This document shows positions 43,250-51,357 of a stretch of 64,000 nt of DNA, one piece after another. Origin of the DNA: Sneathia sanguinegens (GTDB taxonomy: Bacteria; Fusobacteriota; Fusobacteriia; Fusobacteriales; Leptotrichiaceae); assembly GCF_001517935.1 (NCBI RefSeq), contig NZ_LOQF01000005.1:1-64000 (forward strand), given 5' to 3'. The position numbers and the translations under genes were made by a program. Below the pieces are notes generated by a model, which saw only the letters and a list, made by a program, of their open reading frames with translations, was not told the DNA's origin and searched no databases. Within the stretch, counting starts at the first letter, position 1, and each line of letters begins with the position of its first letter.

Positions 43250-44155
43250 ATGGAGGTATTTATCTCAGAAGATAAAAATCTCGTCATTGTTGACAATAAA
43301 GAAATACAGAATATTATTTATACCATTAGAGGCAAAAAGGTAATGGTTGATAGTGATCTCGCAGAATTATATAAAGTTACTACTGGCAATTTAAATAAAG
43401 CGATGAAAAAAAATTTATCAAGATTTCCAGAACACTTTTGTTTTCAATTAAAGGAACTTGAATATGAAAACTTGAGATTCCAAAATGGAAGCTCAAATTT
43501 CAATAATAATTATGGTGGCAGAAGATATATGCCATATGTATTTACAGAACAAGGTATCGCCATGCTTTTTGCTGTTCTTAAAAGTGATGTAGCAGTCGAA
43601 GTCAGTATTAAAATTATGAATAGCTTTGTGGAGATGAGAAGATTTTTGATTTCCAATCAAGAGCTGTTTTCAAGATTGGATAGGATTGAGTTAAAGCAAT
43701 TGGAAACAGATAAGAAGCTGGAAGAAGTATTTAATTATTTAGCTACCAATACTGAGGTTAAGTAAAATATCTTTTTCGATGGGCAAATTTATGATGCGTT
43801 TAGCTTTATTGTAGGACTTGTTAAAAAGGCTAATTAAGAAATAATTTTGATTGACAACTATGTAGATGTCAACACCTTAAATATTTTTTGCAAGAAGAAT
43901 AAGAGTGTAGATGTTGTAATTATGACAGCAGGAAAAGGAAATCTATCAACAAAAGATATAACGAAATTTAATGCTCAATATACAAAGCTATCAGTTAAAA
44001 CTACAACAGATTTTCACGATAGATTTTTAATCATAGATAAAGTAGAAGTTTATCATATTGGAGCTTCTATCAAAGATGCTGGTAAAAAGAGCTTTGGAAT
44101 TACAAAGATAGAAGATGAAGATTTAGTTAATAGTTTGGTAAATAAAGTGAGGTAG
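43250..44155 (+). pseudogene. ORF6N/PLD-like protein, broken copy (module A)
   Basis: Relative of the intact copy at 49267-50160, colinear over its whole length. The N-terminal ORF6N domain (phage antirepressor type: RGKKVMVDSDLAELYKV, NLSRFPEHFCFQL, GGRRYMPYVFTEQGIAML) is followed by a PLD-like segment (TTTDFHDRFLIIDK, YHIGASIKDAGKK). Lesions seen: the normal ATG (49267 in copy C) is ATC here, a TAA at 43763-43765 replaces CAA, and a second TAA lies near 43836. The frame resumes to 44155. It is probably inactive. Confidence 0.82.
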
Positions 44156-44334
44156 AGTATGGCGAATTTATATAATAAAAATTTTCAAAAAAGAAGTATA
44201 ATTGTTCTGGTAATTTTAATGATATGATACGACTTGTTTTGAGATAAGCAAAACAATAGGATATGATAAGAGAAAATTAAGATCAAAGATGAGTGTAGTT
44301 GAGGTTAAATAATGTTAGAAAAGAGGTTGAATCG

Positions 44335-46269
44335 ATGGATTCACAGTATATTGGAGCGAAGTTTTATAGCAAATCGGATTTGAGTATTGGATGGAACTTG
44401 GAAAAAGCTGAAAAAATAATTAATGTTTTTGATGAAACCAATACGGGATATACAATAAACAATATTTTGGAAATGTATAATATTTGTTTATTATTTGATT
44501 CTAAGGTTATGTTGCAGTCATGGAGTGAAGAGTACTATAGGAAATTAACCTCAGTGGCAAATAGTTTCAGACCCATAATAGGAAGATTTTTTTCTGACAT
44601 TGATTACTTAGGTATTAAAACTTTTTATCCTGAAATTAGCATTCACTATAGGAATTCTTTTTGGGATGTGTTTGAGACATATAAAATTTATAAAAATATA
44701 TCTTCTGAAGAATTTATAAGTTTGTTAGAAATATTTAATGTTCCACTTTATATAATCTTAGAGCATAAGGACATAGTTCAATATTATAATAATGAAATTA
44801 GTGATTATATGAAGCAATCTAAGTCTAGTGCTGAGATTTTGATTTCGCATCATCTAACAAGTAAAGAAAGAAACCATAAGATATATTATATTCCAAGTGC
44901 ATTACAAACAAATCGGAGAATCGAAATAATAGAAAAGTATATTGATAGAGAGGATGCTAACCAGAATTATTTATTTCTACTTTCTAAATCTCGAGGGACA
45001 AAAGAGTTTCCTATTAGTGATAAAATTCGATTAAAGTCAAAAAGACAACATGAAAGAATTGTTGAAAAAAGCTTTGAATCTGGCACAGGATTTTCATTTG
45101 GAGCTATTGTGGGCTTTTCTAATAACAAAGAAGAGATTGATGTTTCTTATGAAGATGAATTGAATCCCAAAATTATATATAGTCGTTTATGGTTAGAAGA
45201 AAATTTAGATAATCCAACACTACTAAATAATTTCATATATCTTTTTGGATATGTAGATCGTTTTTTCAGATCAACTTTTCCATCAAATAAAAATCACATT
45301 GGAAGTCTTGAAAGATTAGTTGGCGTAAAAGGAAATAGAGAGTACGCGATTGGAGTATCCTTTATGCTTAAAGAAATGATATCTAGTATGCAAATTAGAG
45401 CATATTATTATGAACTTCATAAATTAGACAAAAGATTGGAAAATATTTTCAAGTGGTTTTTTGAAGAATACCTTAATAAAGAGTTCAAAGCAGAAGGTTT
45501 TTCTCTATTAATACCAAGTTCGGAATCATCTTTTTTAGAAAAAATGAGAACAATGTGTTCCGAGTTGGATTCAATTTTAAGACAATTTATGCTTTTTGTT
45601 AATAATGGGGAGATAGATATGGAATTATTAGAAATATCAAGAAACTCACCATTAATAGAAGATATTCCGAGTTTTTTTGAAAAAAAATATGGATACATAG
45701 TCGATACAGAATTATTAAATATTTCGTACTTATTGTTTTCGGATCAATCCGAACTAGCTTATGTTGAAAGCAAGAAAGATTATAATAATTTTGCAGATTT
45801 AATAAAGAATGAGGATATGTTATTTTCAGATTTCTTTGAGTATCAGGTTTTAAGCCTAAACTGGCTAAAAGATAAAAATATTATTCATGAAGATAAACAT
45901 GGATATATACGTTTTAGAATGGAAATAGTAAGAATTTTAGAGGATTTTTATAATAATGATGTGATATGCTTATCCTATTACAAAAATAGGGATTTATTAG
46001 ACGAGTTAATCACTAATAAAAAAGTTATATTTGAATCTACACTTTTTTCCAAACCAGAGCAGGATTATTTAAACTATATTCTTAATGACAGGCAATTTGA
46101 TAATGGACCTGCTATTAGAAATAAGTATTCACATGGTAATAACACTCAACGCATAGAAGTACATGAAAGTGATTATTATCAATTGTTAAAGATTTTTGCT
46201 TTAATGGTTATCAAAATTAATGAAGAGTTTTGCTTAAAAGATGATTTGACAAACGATGATAATTTATAA
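44335..46269 (+). CDS. Large HEPN-like protein, candidate defence gene
   Basis: A 644-residue, predicted soluble protein of no family I can name with certainty. The C-terminus (about 570-635) reads FSKPEQDYLNYILNDR, then AIRNKYSHG: Arg595 and His600 make an Rx4H motif, the signature of HEPN ribonuclease domains, followed by a helix as in that fold. The first 560 residues are mostly helical. The start at 44335 follows GAGG at 44323-44326. Codon use differs from core genes (many CGA/CGT/CGG/CGC arginines), so it was probably acquired. It lies between two ORF6N modules without a partner gene. A toxin-like or abortive-infection role is inference. Confidence 0.65.
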   Translation: MDSQYIGAKFYSKSDLSIGWNLEKAEKIINVFDETNTGYTINNILEMYNICLLFDSKVMLQSWSEEYYRKLTSVANSFRPIIGRFFSDIDYLGIKTFYPEISIHYRNSFWDVFETYKIYKNISSEEFISLLEIFNVPLYIILEHKDIVQYYNNEISDYMKQSKSSAEILISHHLTSKERNHKIYYIPSALQTNRRIEIIEKYIDREDANQNYLFLLSKSRGTKEFPISDKIRLKSKRQHERIVEKSFESGTGFSFGAIVGFSNNKEEIDVSYEDELNPKIIYSRLWLEENLDNPTLLNNFIYLFGYVDRFFRSTFPSNKNHIGSLERLVGVKGNREYAIGVSFMLKEMISSMQIRAYYYELHKLDKRLENIFKWFFEEYLNKEFKAEGFSLLIPSSESSFLEKMRTMCSELDSILRQFMLFVNNGEIDMELLEISRNSPLIEDIPSFFEKKYGYIVDTELLNISYLLFSDQSELAYVESKKDYNNFADLIKNEDMLFSDFFEYQVLSLNWLKDKNIIHEDKHGYIRFRMEIVRILEDFYNNDVICLSYYKNRDLLDELITNKKVIFESTLFSKPEQDYLNYILNDRQFDNGPAIRNKYSHGNNTQRIEVHESDYYQLLKIFALMVIKINEEFCLKDDLTNDDNL

Positions 46270-46277
46270 ATTTATCT

Positions 46278-46417
46278 GGAACTGGGACTGGGACGGGACT
46301 AAAATTTTGAAAATGTCCTATAATTAGATGGATTTGGTGATACTCTAAAAAAATAGAACCTAGTATTTTGAATGGTTTGGGATGTATCGGACGTTTGGAA
46401 AAGAAGAATGGGAATAG
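46278..46417. repeat. Island repeat R, copy 1
   Basis: About 140 bp closely similar to 48395-48533. Begins with ACTGGGACTGGGAC; the second half encodes a relic (PSILNGLG, then RLEKKNGN) in the same frame in both copies. Each copy lies just downstream of a gene or cassette. Confidence 0.8.
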
Positions 46418-46444
46418 TCCTGTGAAGAAAAATGTGTATTAGGG

Positions 46445-46603
46445 GAAGAAATTTATATAGTAGACCTTAACTAGATTGCAAAAGCAACTAATACAACTGG
46501 GGTTATTTATAAAAATAAAATTGAATCAATGAATAAACAGATAGAAAAATTATCAAGAGAAATATGGCAGATTCACGCCCTTTTATTAAACAGAACAGAA
46601 TAG
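46445..46603 (+). pseudogene. Unrecognised coding relic
   Basis: A 52-codon frame with an internal TAG; the second part (KATNTTGVIYKNKIESMNKQ, then IEKLSREIWQIHALL) looks like real protein, helical and amphipathic. No start codon or Shine-Dalgarno. I do not recognise the family. Confidence 0.35.
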
Positions 46604-46657
46604 CTTCCTTAAAACATTTTAAACCTGTAAGAAGTTTTGAAAATATAATTAATTGAA

Positions 46658-46834
46658 ATGCTTATTTTTAAAATAGACCAGGTTTTAGAAGTAAAAAATA
46701 TAAGCAAAAACAAATTAGAAAAAAAAGCAAACCTTCAAAGGACACAACTTAATTCTTATTGTAATAACAAGGTTAAAAGAATTTACTTAGAAACTATAGC
46801 AAAGATTTGTTATTCAAAACTGGATGAGAAATAG
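46658..46834 (+). pseudogene. Small XRE/Cro-type HTH protein, C-terminus shifted
   Basis: A 58-codon frame with the HTH_26 pattern: FKIDQVLEVKNISKNKLEKK, then LQRTQLNSYCNNKVKRIYLE and TIAKICY. Related proteins continue with a short acidic tail; here the tail (EIEILSNL) is found in another frame, suggesting a frameshift near 46812. No clear Shine-Dalgarno. Confidence 0.55.
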
Positions 46835-46892
46835 AAATACTCTCGAATTTATAGGCTTACGGTAAGTTTTAAATAATCCGAATTTTAACCGT

Positions 46893-47354
46893 GTGCAATT
46901 CGACACGTTTAGAAATAGGAAATATTTAAATATTTTATCAAAATATGGAGGTGTCATAACACCAGATTATAGCTTATATCGTGATATGCCACTATCTATG
47001 CAAATATGGAATATATTTAGGAGTAGAGCCTTAGGTTCTTATCTACAATCTAACGGAATAAAAGTTGTACCAAATGTTAGATTTTCAGATGAAAGAACTT
47101 ATGATATAGCTTGTGCAGGGGTAAAGAAAAATTCAACAATTTCACTTAGTACATATGGATTAATGAAGATAAAAAAAGAAAAAGAAATCTTTAAAAAAGG
47201 ATTAGATTATGTAATTAGAAAATTAACTCCTAAAACATTAATAATATATGGAACTACTCCATATGATGTATTTGGAAAATACAAATTACAAAGAATAGAA
47301 ATATTGTCCTATGAAAGCAAAATTTCTAAAATCCACAAAATGGAGGTTAATTAA
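46893..47354 (+). CDS. DUF4417 domain protein, probably 5'-truncated
   Basis: A 153-codon frame with the core of DUF4417, a family found mostly in phage-like and conjugative elements: GGVITPDYSLYRDMPLSMQI, WNIFRSRALGSYLQSNGIKVVP and the ISLSTYGLMK / LTPKTLIIYGTTPYDVF part. It begins at GTG without Shine-Dalgarno, and the in-frame coding extends only about 10 codons upstream to a stop, while full relatives have a further N-terminal segment. Its stop codon overlaps the next start. Function unknown. Confidence 0.65.
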   Translation: MQFDTFRNRKYLNILSKYGGVITPDYSLYRDMPLSMQIWNIFRSRALGSYLQSNGIKVVPNVRFSDERTYDIACAGVKKNSTISLSTYGLMKIKKEKEIFKKGLDYVIRKLTPKTLIIYGTTPYDVFGKYKLQRIEILSYESKISKIHKMEVN

Positions 47355-47756
47355 TGGGTAGTGGAAATTTTGGGGGATTTAAAAATACTAAAGGATCATT
47401 AAAGCCTGAACATCTTATGGAAGAATTAAGAAATAGTGGAGTTAAATTTACTGAAGAAGACATTGTAATGATTGCCAAACAAAAAAAAGGCGAGCTTTTA
47501 TGGCTTGAAAGAGGAAATAAAGTAGCAGGATTAATACACATTGAAGAAGGTCATTCTGAAAATTTAAAATCTGCATTTGGAGTGAATGAAAACTCCATAC
47601 CTTCATTTATAAAGAATGTTATAGAACAAGGAGGAAATAGTTTCTAATGTTAAAAAAGGTAAAAAAATACCAGAATATATGATTTCGGTGGTAAACATTA
47701 TGTACTATGTGCACTTGGAACAAACGGATTTATTGTTTCAGTTTATCCAAGATAGG
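47354..47756 (+). pseudogene. Polymorphic-toxin-like C-terminal domain, frameshifted
   Basis: The first 97 codons (GSGNFGGFKNTKGSLKPEHL, then ELLWLERGNKVAGLIHIEEGH and AFGVNENSIPSFIKNVIE) resemble stand-alone C-terminal nuclease domains of contact-dependent or phage-head-linked toxins, perhaps of the BECR fold. After the TAA at 47645 the homology goes on in two other frames: SNVKKGKKIPEY, then YDFGGKHYVLCALGTNGFIV ending SVYPR at 47756. So two frameshifts have broken the end of the domain. It lies directly before a likely immunity gene. Precise toxin type is uncertain. Confidence 0.6.
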
Positions 47757-47763
47757 AGGTTAT

Positions 47764-48096
47764 ATGAAAAAATTAAAACTCATGCTAGATTTTGGAGGAG
47801 GTCCAATATGGACTGAATATTTTGATAAAGAGAAAGGAAGATTATTAACAGGAATTGAAAAAGTAGACAATGATAAAGAATTATGGGATATAAATGAAAC
47901 AATTCAAGAATTATTTACATCTTACTACCACTTTGATTATAATGATCAGGCTTGCTTTTTCGATGAAGAACAAGAGAAAAAAGACAAATATAAAATGCTT
48001 GCATTATTAGAGAAATTAAAAAAAAGACTATATGAAATAAATGATGGCTCTTTTGAAATTGATGATAGAGAAACTGAAAGGGTTAAAAATTTATAA
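47764..48096 (+). CDS. Probable immunity protein
   Basis: A 110-residue acidic protein, MKKLKLMLDFGGGPIWTEYF followed by helical ELWDINETIQELFTSYYHFD and a lysine/glutamate-rich C-terminal helix pair. The ATG at 47764 follows AGGAGG at the very end of the toxin relic. Small, acidic and placed directly after a toxin domain is the usual immunity gene arrangement. The gene is intact although its toxin is broken, as expected if it still protects against kin. Confidence 0.6.
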   Translation: MKKLKLMLDFGGGPIWTEYFDKEKGRLLTGIEKVDNDKELWDINETIQELFTSYYHFDYNDQACFFDEEQEKKDKYKMLALLEKLKKRLYEINDGSFEIDDRETERVKNL

Positions 48097-48232
48097 TGAA
48101 AGAATTAGATATTGTAGAATTGAAAAAGGATTACAAAAAAATTGTTAAGTTGAGTTTTTTGATAAAGATGGAGATACCATAGATGTAGTCATGACTCCTT
48201 TAAATAAATTAGAATTTATAGAGTCATTCTAA
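48096..48232 (+). pseudogene. DUF4926 protein with internal deletion
   Basis: Starts MKELDIVELKKDYKKIVK and ends, in a different frame, VEFFDKDGDTIDVVMTPLNK then LEFIESF. These are the two ends of the DUF4926 family; the roughly 20 residues between are missing and the frame is broken. The start overlaps the immunity gene stop by one base, so this was a translationally coupled partner. Confidence 0.6.
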
Positions 48233-48250
48233 TATAATTTAAACTTTTAT

Positions 48251-48292
48251 AAATAGAGCTTGTAAAAAATGAATCATACAAGCTCTATTTTT
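48251..48292 (+). terminator. Terminator of the toxin/immunity cassette
   Basis: A perfect 14 bp stem (48251-48264 with 48277-48290), a twelve-base loop and T residues. Confidence 0.82.
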
Positions 48293-48394
48293 ATATCCAT
48301 TTGAATAAATTATAAAGGATAGGGTAAATTTATCAAGAGGATTATGTAAATCTAGTTTTTCAATAAATACGTCTCTGAAATCACATTTAATTCC

Positions 48395-48533
48395 GGTACT
48401 GGGACTGGGACGGAACTAAAAATTTGAAAATGTCCTATAATTAGGTGAATTTAATGGTGTTAGAAAGAATAAAACCTAGCATTTTGAATGGTTTGGGATA
48501 TATTGTACGTTTGGAAAAGAAGAATGGGAATAG
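48395..48533. repeat. Island repeat R, copy 2
   Basis: Second copy of the repeat at 46278-46417. In this copy the relic frame runs on (IKPSILNGLGYIVRLEKKNG, then NRACFLINSLKSRIVAVEKS) to a stop near 48620, so R is part of an older gene. The stretch 48534-48687 otherwise holds only a TATAAT-bearing segment shared with 42.95 kb. Confidence 0.78.
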
Positions 48534-48687
48534 AGCGTGTTTTCTCATAAATAGTTTAAAATCAAGGATTGTAGCTGTTGAAAAAAGTGGGTATTTTACT
48601 TTTCAGACAAACATTATTTAAATCTTTAAAAATCACAGTGGTAATGTTATAATATATAAAATAACTTCGTAAACTTATAATTATAAA

Positions 48688-48803
48688 ATATAAATAAAAA
48701 AGATTTGGTGAATGTTTGTAAATTATCTTCTGCAACTATATCTAAAATGGGCAAGTTTGTAAGCATGGATATTTTATATCGTATCGGAATCAAATTAAAA
48801 GAT
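48688..48803 (+). pseudogene. XRE relic (module B)
   Basis: Lacks the N-terminus present in module A. The remaining LVNVCKLSSATISKMGKFVS, then MDILYRIGIKLKDEG, lacks the RGE triplet of module A, a deletion shared with module C. It runs directly into the ORF6N start of module B. Confidence 0.65.
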
Positions 48804-48813
48804 GAAGGTATTT

Positions 48814-49122
48814 ATGATAGAAGATAAGAATCTTGTCATTGTTGATAATAGAGAAATACAGAATATGATTTATATGTTTAAAGGTAGGCAAGTGATGATA
48901 GATAGGGATTTAGCTTATCTTTATAATGTTGAAACTAAAGTGTTGAATCAAGCAGTAAAAAGAAATTTAAATAGATTTCCAGAACATTTTCATTTTCAAT
49001 TAACAGAAGAAGAATATGAAAACTTGAGGCCACAATTTGTGACCTCAAGCGAAAATACACATGGTGGTAGAAGATATATGCCATATGTATTTACAGAACT
49101 GGGAATGTTACAAAATAGATAA
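48814..49122 (+). pseudogene. Truncated ORF6N protein (module B)
   Basis: A 102-codon frame from ATG 48814 that matches ORF6N (FKGRQVMIDRDLAYLYNVE, LNQAVKRNLNRFPEHFHFQL, GGRRYMPYVFTE) but breaks off at VFTE and ends LGMLQNR. The next bases encode the IDKNMNKKD part of the module C XRE gene, so a deletion fused B to C. Sequence differs from A and C (RPQFVTSSENTHGG), showing B is an older branch. Confidence 0.72.
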
Positions 49123-49254
49123 AAATATGAATAAAAAAGATTTGGTGAATGCTTGTGAATTATCTCCTGCAACTATATCTAAAATGGGCAAGTTTGTAAG
49201 CATAGATGTTTTATATCATATCAGAACCAAATATGGAATCTCAAGTTTTAAAAG
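49112..49254 (+). pseudogene. XRE relic (module C)
   Basis: Encodes IDKNMNKKDLVNACELSPAT, then ISKMGKFVSIDVLYHIRTKY, with the same RGE deletion as module B and no proper C-terminus. It reads into the 5' leader of the intact ORF6N gene, which it no longer accompanies as a full partner. Confidence 0.65.
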
Positions 49255-49266
49255 ATGGAGGTATTT

Positions 49267-50160
49267 ATGTCAGAAGATAAAAATCTTGTCATTGTCGATA
49301 ATAGAGAAATACAGAATATGATTTATACATTTAGAGGTAAGCAAGTAATGGTAGATAGTGACCTTGCAGAGTTATATAAAGTTTCTACCGGTAATTTAAA
49401 TAAAGCGATGAAAAGAAATTCATCAAGGTTTCCAGAACATTTTTGTTTTCAATTAACTAAACTTGAATATGAAAACTTGAGATTCCAAAATGGAACCTCA
49501 AGTTCAAATAATAATTATGGCGGTAGAAGATATATGCCATATGTATTTACAGAACAAGGTATTGCTATGCTTTCTGCTGTGCTTAAAAGTGACGTGGCAG
49601 TGGAAGTTAGCATTAAAATTATGAATAGTTTTGTGGAAATGAGAAGATTTATCCTTTCAAACAAAGAGATGTTCGCTCGTCTTGACAGAGTGGAGTTAAA
49701 ACAATTGGAAACAGATAAGAAACTGGAGGAAGTCTTCAACTATATAGCTGCCAATACTGAGGTTAAGCAAAATATATTTTTCGATGGGCAAATATATGAT
49801 GCATTTAGCTTTATTGTGGGACTTGTTAAAAAGGCTAAAAAAGAAATAATCCTAATTGACAACTATGTGGATATCAATACCTTAAATATTCTGTGTAAGA
49901 AAAATAAAGGAATTAATGTTGTTATTGCTACATCAGGAAAAGGAAGCGTATCAGCAAAAGATATAGCAAAATTTAATGCTCAATATCCAAAGCTATCGGT
50001 TAAAACTACTACAGATTTTCACGATAGATTTCTAATATTAGATAAATCTGAAGTTTATCATATTGGAGCTTCTATAAAAGATGCTGGTAAAAAAAGCTTT
50101 GGAATTACGAAGATAGAAGATAAAGACTTAGTTAAGAGTCTTATAAATAAAGTGATGTAA
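49267..50160 (+). CDS. ORF6N domain protein with C-terminal PLD-like domain (module C, intact)
   Basis: A 297-residue protein. Residues about 8-110 form an ORF6N domain, DNA-binding in phage antirepressors (FRGKQVMVDSDLAELYKV, SSRFPEHFCFQL, GGRRYMPYVFTEQGIAML, VEVSIKIMNSFVEMRRF). A coiled-coil linker (about 125-150) leads to a C-terminal region (about 160-297) with IILIDNYVDINTLNIL, FHDRFLILDKSEVYHIGAS and KDAGKKSFGI. This looks like half of a phospholipase D-type fold, but the usual HxK is HDR and probably inactive. ATG 49267 follows GGAGG. The only intact copy of three. Confidence 0.8.
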   Translation: MSEDKNLVIVDNREIQNMIYTFRGKQVMVDSDLAELYKVSTGNLNKAMKRNSSRFPEHFCFQLTKLEYENLRFQNGTSSSNNNYGGRRYMPYVFTEQGIAMLSAVLKSDVAVEVSIKIMNSFVEMRRFILSNKEMFARLDRVELKQLETDKKLEEVFNYIAANTEVKQNIFFDGQIYDAFSFIVGLVKKAKKEIILIDNYVDINTLNILCKKNKGINVVIATSGKGSVSAKDIAKFNAQYPKLSVKTTTDFHDRFLILDKSEVYHIGASIKDAGKKSFGITKIEDKDLVKSLINKVM

Positions 50161-50289
50161 AGTATGGCAAAAATTATAATTAAGATATCCTTCATTAAAA
50201 GAAGTTAATTATATGGCTTTTTGAGAAACTATAGAAAATAAGAATGGAAATAGAGTAAAAAAAATAAATAAAAAGTAGGGTGAAGTAAA

Positions 50290-51171
50290 ATGAAAAAAAT
50301 TTTTATGATAATATTGTTATTAACAAGTTTAATAACTTTTTCAAATATAGATATATATGATACAAATAATCAAGCATATAATCAAGTAATGAAGGTACTT
50401 GCATCCAAAAAAACAAATAAAGAAAAAATTGAAAACTTAAAGTATTTGGATAAAGCAGGAAATAATACTTTTTTTTCAGAAAGTGCTTTAGTAGCTTTAT
50501 ATAAGATTGAAAATAAAGATGATAAAGTTAATGGAATCATGAATAAAATTAATAAATTGAATAATGAAGAATTAAAAGATAATTTCAATTTATTAGTAGC
50601 AAAATATTTGATGTTAGATTTGGATAGAAAAGAAGATTCAGTAGAAATTTTAAATGATTTGATATTGTCAAAGTTTAATTATATCAGATCTAAAGCGTAT
50701 ATATTGTATTATGAATATTGTGAATATAATAGTGATCTTGAAAATATGTTGTTATGTTTAAAAGAAGCTAGTAAAGATAAAGATAATTATTTAATGATTT
50801 CAAATAAATATGCACAAATATATGAATTTGAAAAAGATCTTTATCAATTTTTAAAAGAAAATTGTTTAAATGCAACTGATGAAGAAACTATGAAAATTAT
50901 TCTTACTTTTTCAATATTGAATAAAGATAAAATAGTAACAGATAAAATTATAAAAAGATTAAATAAAAAGAAAATAGACTTCAAATCAGATGTAAATGCT
51001 GCTAAAAAAATATTGAATGTTAATCAAGTTTTAGATGAATCAGAAAAATATTCTAAATTAGCTCTTTTAAATAATGAAAAAAATGCATATGTAACATTAG
51101 CATTGATTACATATTATAGGGGAAATATTGATGAAGCAATACAATATTTAAAAGAGGCAAAAAAAAAATAA
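50290..51171 (+). CDS. Exported helical-repeat protein ending in a poly-A tract
   Basis: A 293-residue protein with a signal peptide (about 1-19) and helical pairs reminiscent of tetratricopeptide repeats (ENMLLCLKEASKDKDN, AYVTLALITYYRGNIDEAIQ). The reading frame ends AKKK-stop inside a run of ten A residues (51159-51168). With nine A residues the frame would run on for 19 codons (NNVSGADDLIKLYKDLKK) to a natural TAA. So the true end may lie further downstream, or the tract may vary. Function not recognised; marks the return to core sequence. Confidence 0.65.
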   Translation: MKKIFMIILLLTSLITFSNIDIYDTNNQAYNQVMKVLASKKTNKEKIENLKYLDKAGNNTFFSESALVALYKIENKDDKVNGIMNKINKLNNEELKDNFNLLVAKYLMLDLDRKEDSVEILNDLILSKFNYIRSKAYILYYEYCEYNSDLENMLLCLKEASKDKDNYLMISNKYAQIYEFEKDLYQFLKENCLNATDEETMKIILTFSILNKDKIVTDKIIKRLNKKKIDFKSDVNAAKKILNVNQVLDESEKYSKLALLNNEKNAYVTLALITYYRGNIDEAIQYLKEAKKK

Positions 51172-51249
51172 TGTTAGTGGTGCAGATGATTTAATAAAAT
51201 TATACAAGGATTTAAAAAAGTAAATTTAAGATATTATGGTAAAAGATAG

Positions 51250-51282
51250 AGGTACTTTGTAAATAATGCAAAGTACCTTTTT
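51250..51282 (+). terminator. Terminator before the Ula-type operon
   Basis: A 10 bp perfect stem (51250-51259 with 51269-51278), a nine-base loop and T residues. Confidence 0.82.
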
Positions 51283-51312
51283 ATTACATTAATAAGTGCA
51301 ATATATTGAAAA

Positions 51313-51340
51313 TTTACTTTAAATTATTATTAGGTATACT
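51313..51340 (+). promoter_or_regulatory. Promoter of the PRD regulator/Ula-type operon
   Basis: TTTACT (51313-51318), 16 bases, TATACT (51335-51340). Confidence 0.6.
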
Positions 51341-51357
51341 TACTATAGGTGATGAAC

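Larger units (their letters stand above)
41850..50280. other. Decayed accessory island downstream of guaA
   Basis: Between guaA and the exported protein at 50290 lie gene fragments, duplicated modules and toxin/immunity pieces with many stop codons and frameshifts. Genes here use CGN arginine codons much more than the flanking core genes, as in 44335-46269. No integrase, transposase or clear att pair remains, so the vehicle is unknown. Confidence 0.7.

Noticed and set aside
46406-48533. GAATGGGAATAG at 46406-46417 and 48522-48533 as att cores matching the guaA end GAGTGGGAGTAA (41785-41796).
   Set aside because: The match is only 9 of 12. Both lie in repeat R, whose conserved frame reads LEKKNGN across the site, so a coding relic explains them better.
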